A stretch of DNA of 17,643 nt from Opitutaceae bacterium (GTDB lineage Bacteria; Verrucomicrobiota; Verrucomicrobiae; Opitutales; Opitutaceae), in the NCBI GenBank assembly GCA_031266495.1, contig JAISAX010000120.1:1-17643 (forward strand), given 5' to 3'. Under the pieces are notes generated by a model that saw only the letters and a list, made by a program, of their open reading frames with translations, had not been told where the DNA came from and did no database searches. How positions within the stretch are numbered: position 1 is the first letter of the stretch; every line of letters begins with the position of its first letter. Shown here one piece after another: positions 15,193-17,643 of this stretch. Position numbers and translations under genes: made by a program.

Positions 15193-16280
15193 AAATGCCA
15201 ACCCGCACACCACCCATGAAAAACACCCGAACCCGCCGCGGAAAAATCCTCCGTGTTTCCGGCATCCTCGCCGTTGTAGTCTTGACGACATTACCTCCAT
15301 GTCGCGCCGCCACTCTCATCGTCGGTGTCGATTCCAGCGGAGGCACGGGCGCTAGAAAAGAGGCCTATGTTTTCGCCCCTGCCCAGGCTGGCGGCTGGGA
15401 AATCACCACCACCCTCGGCCTTACCACCGCCAACAGCGCCAAAGGCGCCATCCTTGATTCCTCCGGCAACTTTTATGCCAGCAATGGCGGCAATATATAC
15501 AAATTTGACGCGGACCTGTTCTCTGCCGGGACCGGCGAGTTTGTTCCTGCGCCAACAGCAATCACCCAAACAAGCACCACGACCTCCTCGCTGGCACTCG
15601 ATCCTTCGGGAACCTTCTACATGGGCGCCAACGGAAGTATCAAAAAATACACGACCAACGCTTCCGGCAAACTTGCCGCTTCCAACATCCTCACAAGTTC
15701 GGGATCCCAAGACTCCGGCGGTGTCACATTTGGCGACGTTACCGCCCTCGCCTTCGATGCCACCGGCAGCACCCTTTACTTCGTCAACTATGCCGGCCAG
15801 AACATCCTGAAATCCACCTGGGATTCCGACGGCCAGACATGGAGTGCGGCCACCGTCTTTTCTTCCTCAAGCGTGCGCGGTTACGGCATGGCCGTCGATG
15901 CTTCCGGCAACCTCTGGATCGTGGCGCAAAGCGACGGCAAAATCTATCGTTACGACACGGACGGCGCTCGCACCACTTTTGCCTCTCTCGGGGCAGTCAA
16001 TGCCCGCGGACTCACGTTCGACCCTGTCACCGGCGACCTCTACATCAGCGGAGGCAATCCTGCCAGCGGCGAGACTCCCGGCAGCGGTTTCATTTACCGT
16101 TATCTCATGACAGCATCCGGCCTCAACACCACCCATGACATCATCGCCTCCGGCCTTGATGCCACCATCTGGGCTGTCGCCGTCCGGTCCACGATTCCCG
16201 AACCCACCTCCTGCGCCCTCCTTGCCGCCGTCGCCCTGTTCCTTTTCGCGGCAATGCACCCTCGCTCCCGCCGGAGCTGA
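15189..16280 (+). CDS. PEP-CTERM protein with beta-propeller-like repeats
   Basis: The 363-residue exported protein starts in a 4-bp overlap with the EEP gene; ATG 15216 is an alternative. The signal peptide has a basic start (KNTRTRRGK) and a hydrophobic core (ILAVVVLTTLPP), with cleavage likely after CRA. The body contains NHL/SMP-30-like propeller repeats: GAILDSSGNFYASNGGNIYKF, SLALDPSGTFYMGANGSIKKY, ALAFDATGSTLYFVN, GMAVDASGNLWIV and GLTFDPVTGDLYISGG. The C-terminus is a PEP-CTERM tail (IPEP at 336-339, hydrophobic CALLAAVALFLFAA, basic RSRRS). Such proteins are exosortase substrates; the ligand of this propeller is unknown. A hairpin merging with a C10 tract follows 28 nt after the stop. 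Confidence 0.88.
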   Translation: MKMPTRTPPMKNTRTRRGKILRVSGILAVVVLTTLPPCRAATLIVGVDSSGGTGARKEAYVFAPAQAGGWEITTTLGLTTANSAKGAILDSSGNFYASNGGNIYKFDADLFSAGTGEFVPAPTAITQTSTTTSSLALDPSGTFYMGANGSIKKYTTNASGKLAASNILTSSGSQDSGGVTFGDVTALAFDATGSTLYFVNYAGQNILKSTWDSDGQTWSAATVFSSSSVRGYGMAVDASGNLWIVAQSDGKIYRYDTDGARTTFASLGAVNARGLTFDPVTGDLYISGGNPASGETPGSGFIYRYLMTASGLNTTHDIIASGLDATIWAVAVRSTIPEPTSCALLAAVALFLFAAMHPRSRRS

Positions 16281-16303
16281 ATCCTGACCCGTCACCGGAA
16301 TCC

Positions 16304-16333
16304 GGGGAGGGGACCGAACCGGTCCCCCCCCCC
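16304..16333 (+). terminator. Hairpin merging into C10 tract after the second PEP-CTERM gene
   Basis: A perfect 8-bp stem, GGGGACCG (16309-16316) and CGGTCCCC (16320-16327) with a 3-nt loop, extends by four more G:C pairs across a mismatch (16304-16307 with 16329-16332). Its right arm is part of ten cytosines (16324-16333), 16 nt before the next ATG. There is no U-tract, as at 4052-4097. Confidence 0.55.
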
Positions 16334-16348
16334 ATTGCCACTCCCGTC

Positions 16349-17643
16349 ATGCATCACCTGCCCCAAAATCTGACGCCCGTCGCGCTCGCGCTGTCACTTG
16401 CCTGCGCCTGCCAAATGCGCGCGACACCGCCGTTTCTGCCCCGCCTGCCGCCGATCCCCTGGACCGCGCCACCGCCTTCACCCTCGAACTCACTCCCGAC
16501 GGCACGCCGCGCGACGGTTTTTTCCCCATCGGCTTTATCTACGGCCTCCAGGCTCCCGCCGCCCGGGCCGGCTTCACCATGTGGCCATACACCACCTTGA
16601 CAGGTAACCCGCTCGACACCCCGCCGCCCGATGCCCTCGAACCCGAACTCCGCTCCCCCGACAGAGGCCATCTTTTCCATTATTTCGTCAACGCCACCCC
16701 CGCCGGCATCCTTGGCAATCGCATGATTTGGTATCAGCAAAAAAATGACAATCACCCCACCCCCGTTCTCTCCCGGCGCTATGGCTCGCTGCCCCCCTCC
16801 ACCAACGCCGACGGTCTCTCCAAAAAAGGGAAATCGCAAAATCTCCCCAATCTCTTTGATCCCGCCACTCGTCGCTACCTCATCGACTACTCCCGCGACT
16901 TCGCCACTCTCCTCTCCCGTCCCGTTGCCGGGCGTCCCTCCGGCAATGCCATTCACCTCTGGGCGATGGACAACGAATGGGAAGGCGAACCCGACTACTC
17001 GCCCGCCGCCCGCGCCGCCTTCATCCCCTGGCTCGAAAAAAACTACGACAACAACATCGACGCCCTCAACCAGGCCTGGCGCTCCCGCCACCGCACCTTC
17101 GCCGACGCCGTCCGCGACACTCCCCTCCCCGCCCCACGGGACTATGCCACCAACCCCGGACTGTATCTGGATTTCATGACATTCCAGACCGGAAATTTTA
17201 CCGGACTCCTTGCCGACATGGCCGCCGCCATGCGCCAGGCCGACCCGCTCCACCGCGGCATTGCGCACAAGAGCACGCAACAGACCATCGAAATGCCGGA
17301 AGTCAATCGCCTCCGCACGCTCGACCACGCCCGGTTTGCCGACCTCATGCGCCCCGTCAGCGGCGGTTATTACGGCATCGACATGTATGGCCACGGCGAC
17401 ATACGCCCCGAACGCTTTCGCCTCCTTGCCAGCGACGACAACGGCAAGACATGGACTCCGTGCGCCGACATGGCGCCACCCGGATTTGCTGTCCAGGTGG
17501 AGACGCCGCTCTTCACCGCCACCGCCCGCCACGTCCGCATCGAAGCCATCTGGCCCACTACCGGCGGCACCCACAGGGAAATCGAGTTTTGGGGGCGGTG
17601 TCACCCCCCCTCCCCCCCCCCCCCGCACACCCTTTCCTGCTCA
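16349..17643 (+). pseudogene. GH42-like secreted glycosidase, frame-disrupted and apparently chimeric (3' partial)
   Basis: The ATG at 16349 opens a signal-peptide frame (MHHLPQNLTPVALALSLACA). The enzyme itself is read one frame away, from about 16465 (DRATAFTLELTPDG) to the right edge, and that frame has no start before its conserved part. One base appears to be missing between about 16420 and 16470. The catalytic part shows WAMDNEWEGE (Glu codon 16975-16977, the GH42 acid/base position) and FIPWLEKNYDNNIDALNQAW, a typical GH42 helix. After GYYGIDMYGHG (about 17398), where GH42 would continue to its nucleophile, the sequence changes to RPERFRLLASDDNGKTW and HVRIEAIWP, ending EIEFWG. This is the later half of a discoidin (F5/8 type C) domain. 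C7 and C13 runs follow and the gene leaves the window without a stop. It is probably inactive as read, unless the frameshift is an error. Confidence 0.7.
17604..17624 (+). repeat. C7-T-C13 tract at the right edge
   Basis: The tract follows a G5 run (17591-17595), which could pair with it, and comes immediately after the apparent end of the discoidin-like segment. It resembles the hairpin-plus-C arrangement seen beyond other plus-strand coding domains in the window. Confidence 0.6.

Noticed and set aside
16354..17628. A 424-codon minus-strand frame at the right end
   Set aside because: It is Gly-rich and motif-free, and opposite a recognisable GH42-like and discoidin-like sequence on the plus strand.

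Overview
The window is high-GC bacterial DNA that reads like a carbohydrate-foraging member of the Verrucomicrobiota, most likely Opitutaceae. The reasons are PEP-CTERM proteins, prepilin-like proteins with an H-X9-DG C-terminus, a XylR-type regulator (LacI-like sensor fused to an AraC HTH), very large secreted glycosidases, few recognisable Shine-Dalgarno sites, and recurrent runs of 9-15 cytosines. The taxonomic assignment is inference; there is no rRNA or marker gene here.

Left part (1-8.2 kb). A 5'-truncated pseudopilin (to 716) converges on a XylR/AraC-family regulator (minus strand, 794-2038). Divergent from the regulator, across a region with a repeated TTTTGCAA motif, runs a plus-strand series: a secreted protein without a sorting tail (2185-3006), a related protein with a PEP-CTERM tail (3087-4031), a second pseudopilin (4116-4763) and an approximately 1130-residue secreted clan GH-A glycosidase (4794-8192). 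It reads as a sugar-responsive locus for exported or surface polysaccharide breakdown.

Middle part (8.2-12.3 kb). The genes are a HAD-IIA phosphatase, a glycerophosphodiester phosphodiesterase with a signal peptide, a GH130-type mannoside phosphorylase split by a one-base frameshift, and a calcineurin-like metallophosphoesterase. With the endonuclease/exonuclease/phosphatase (EEP) protein further right, this is an unusual concentration of phosphate-ester and phosphorolytic enzymes beside sugar regulators.

Right part (12.3-17.6 kb). A LacI regulator (minus, 12580-13674) is followed by an intergenic region with a 17-bp palindromic operator candidate. Next come a remnant of a LamG-like lectin domain, the EEP protein, a PEP-CTERM beta-propeller-like protein whose start overlaps the EEP stop, and a GH42-like glycosidase running off the right edge. 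That last gene has its signal peptide in a different frame from its catalytic domain, and the catalytic domain appears cut and joined to part of a discoidin-like domain.

The most distinctive feature is the set of poly-C tracts. Five of the six intergenic tracts lie just beyond the 3' end of a plus-strand coding domain, four of them 30-53 nt after a stop codon, with C always on the sense strand. Three of these directly follow a hairpin. Others lie inside the large glycosidase, and one sits where the HAD gene runs without a stop into the GDPD gene. They could be Rho-loading or termination sites, slippage-prone switches, or partly homopolymer sequencing errors; the sequence alone cannot decide. 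No tRNA, rRNA, CRISPR array or intact insertion sequence was seen.
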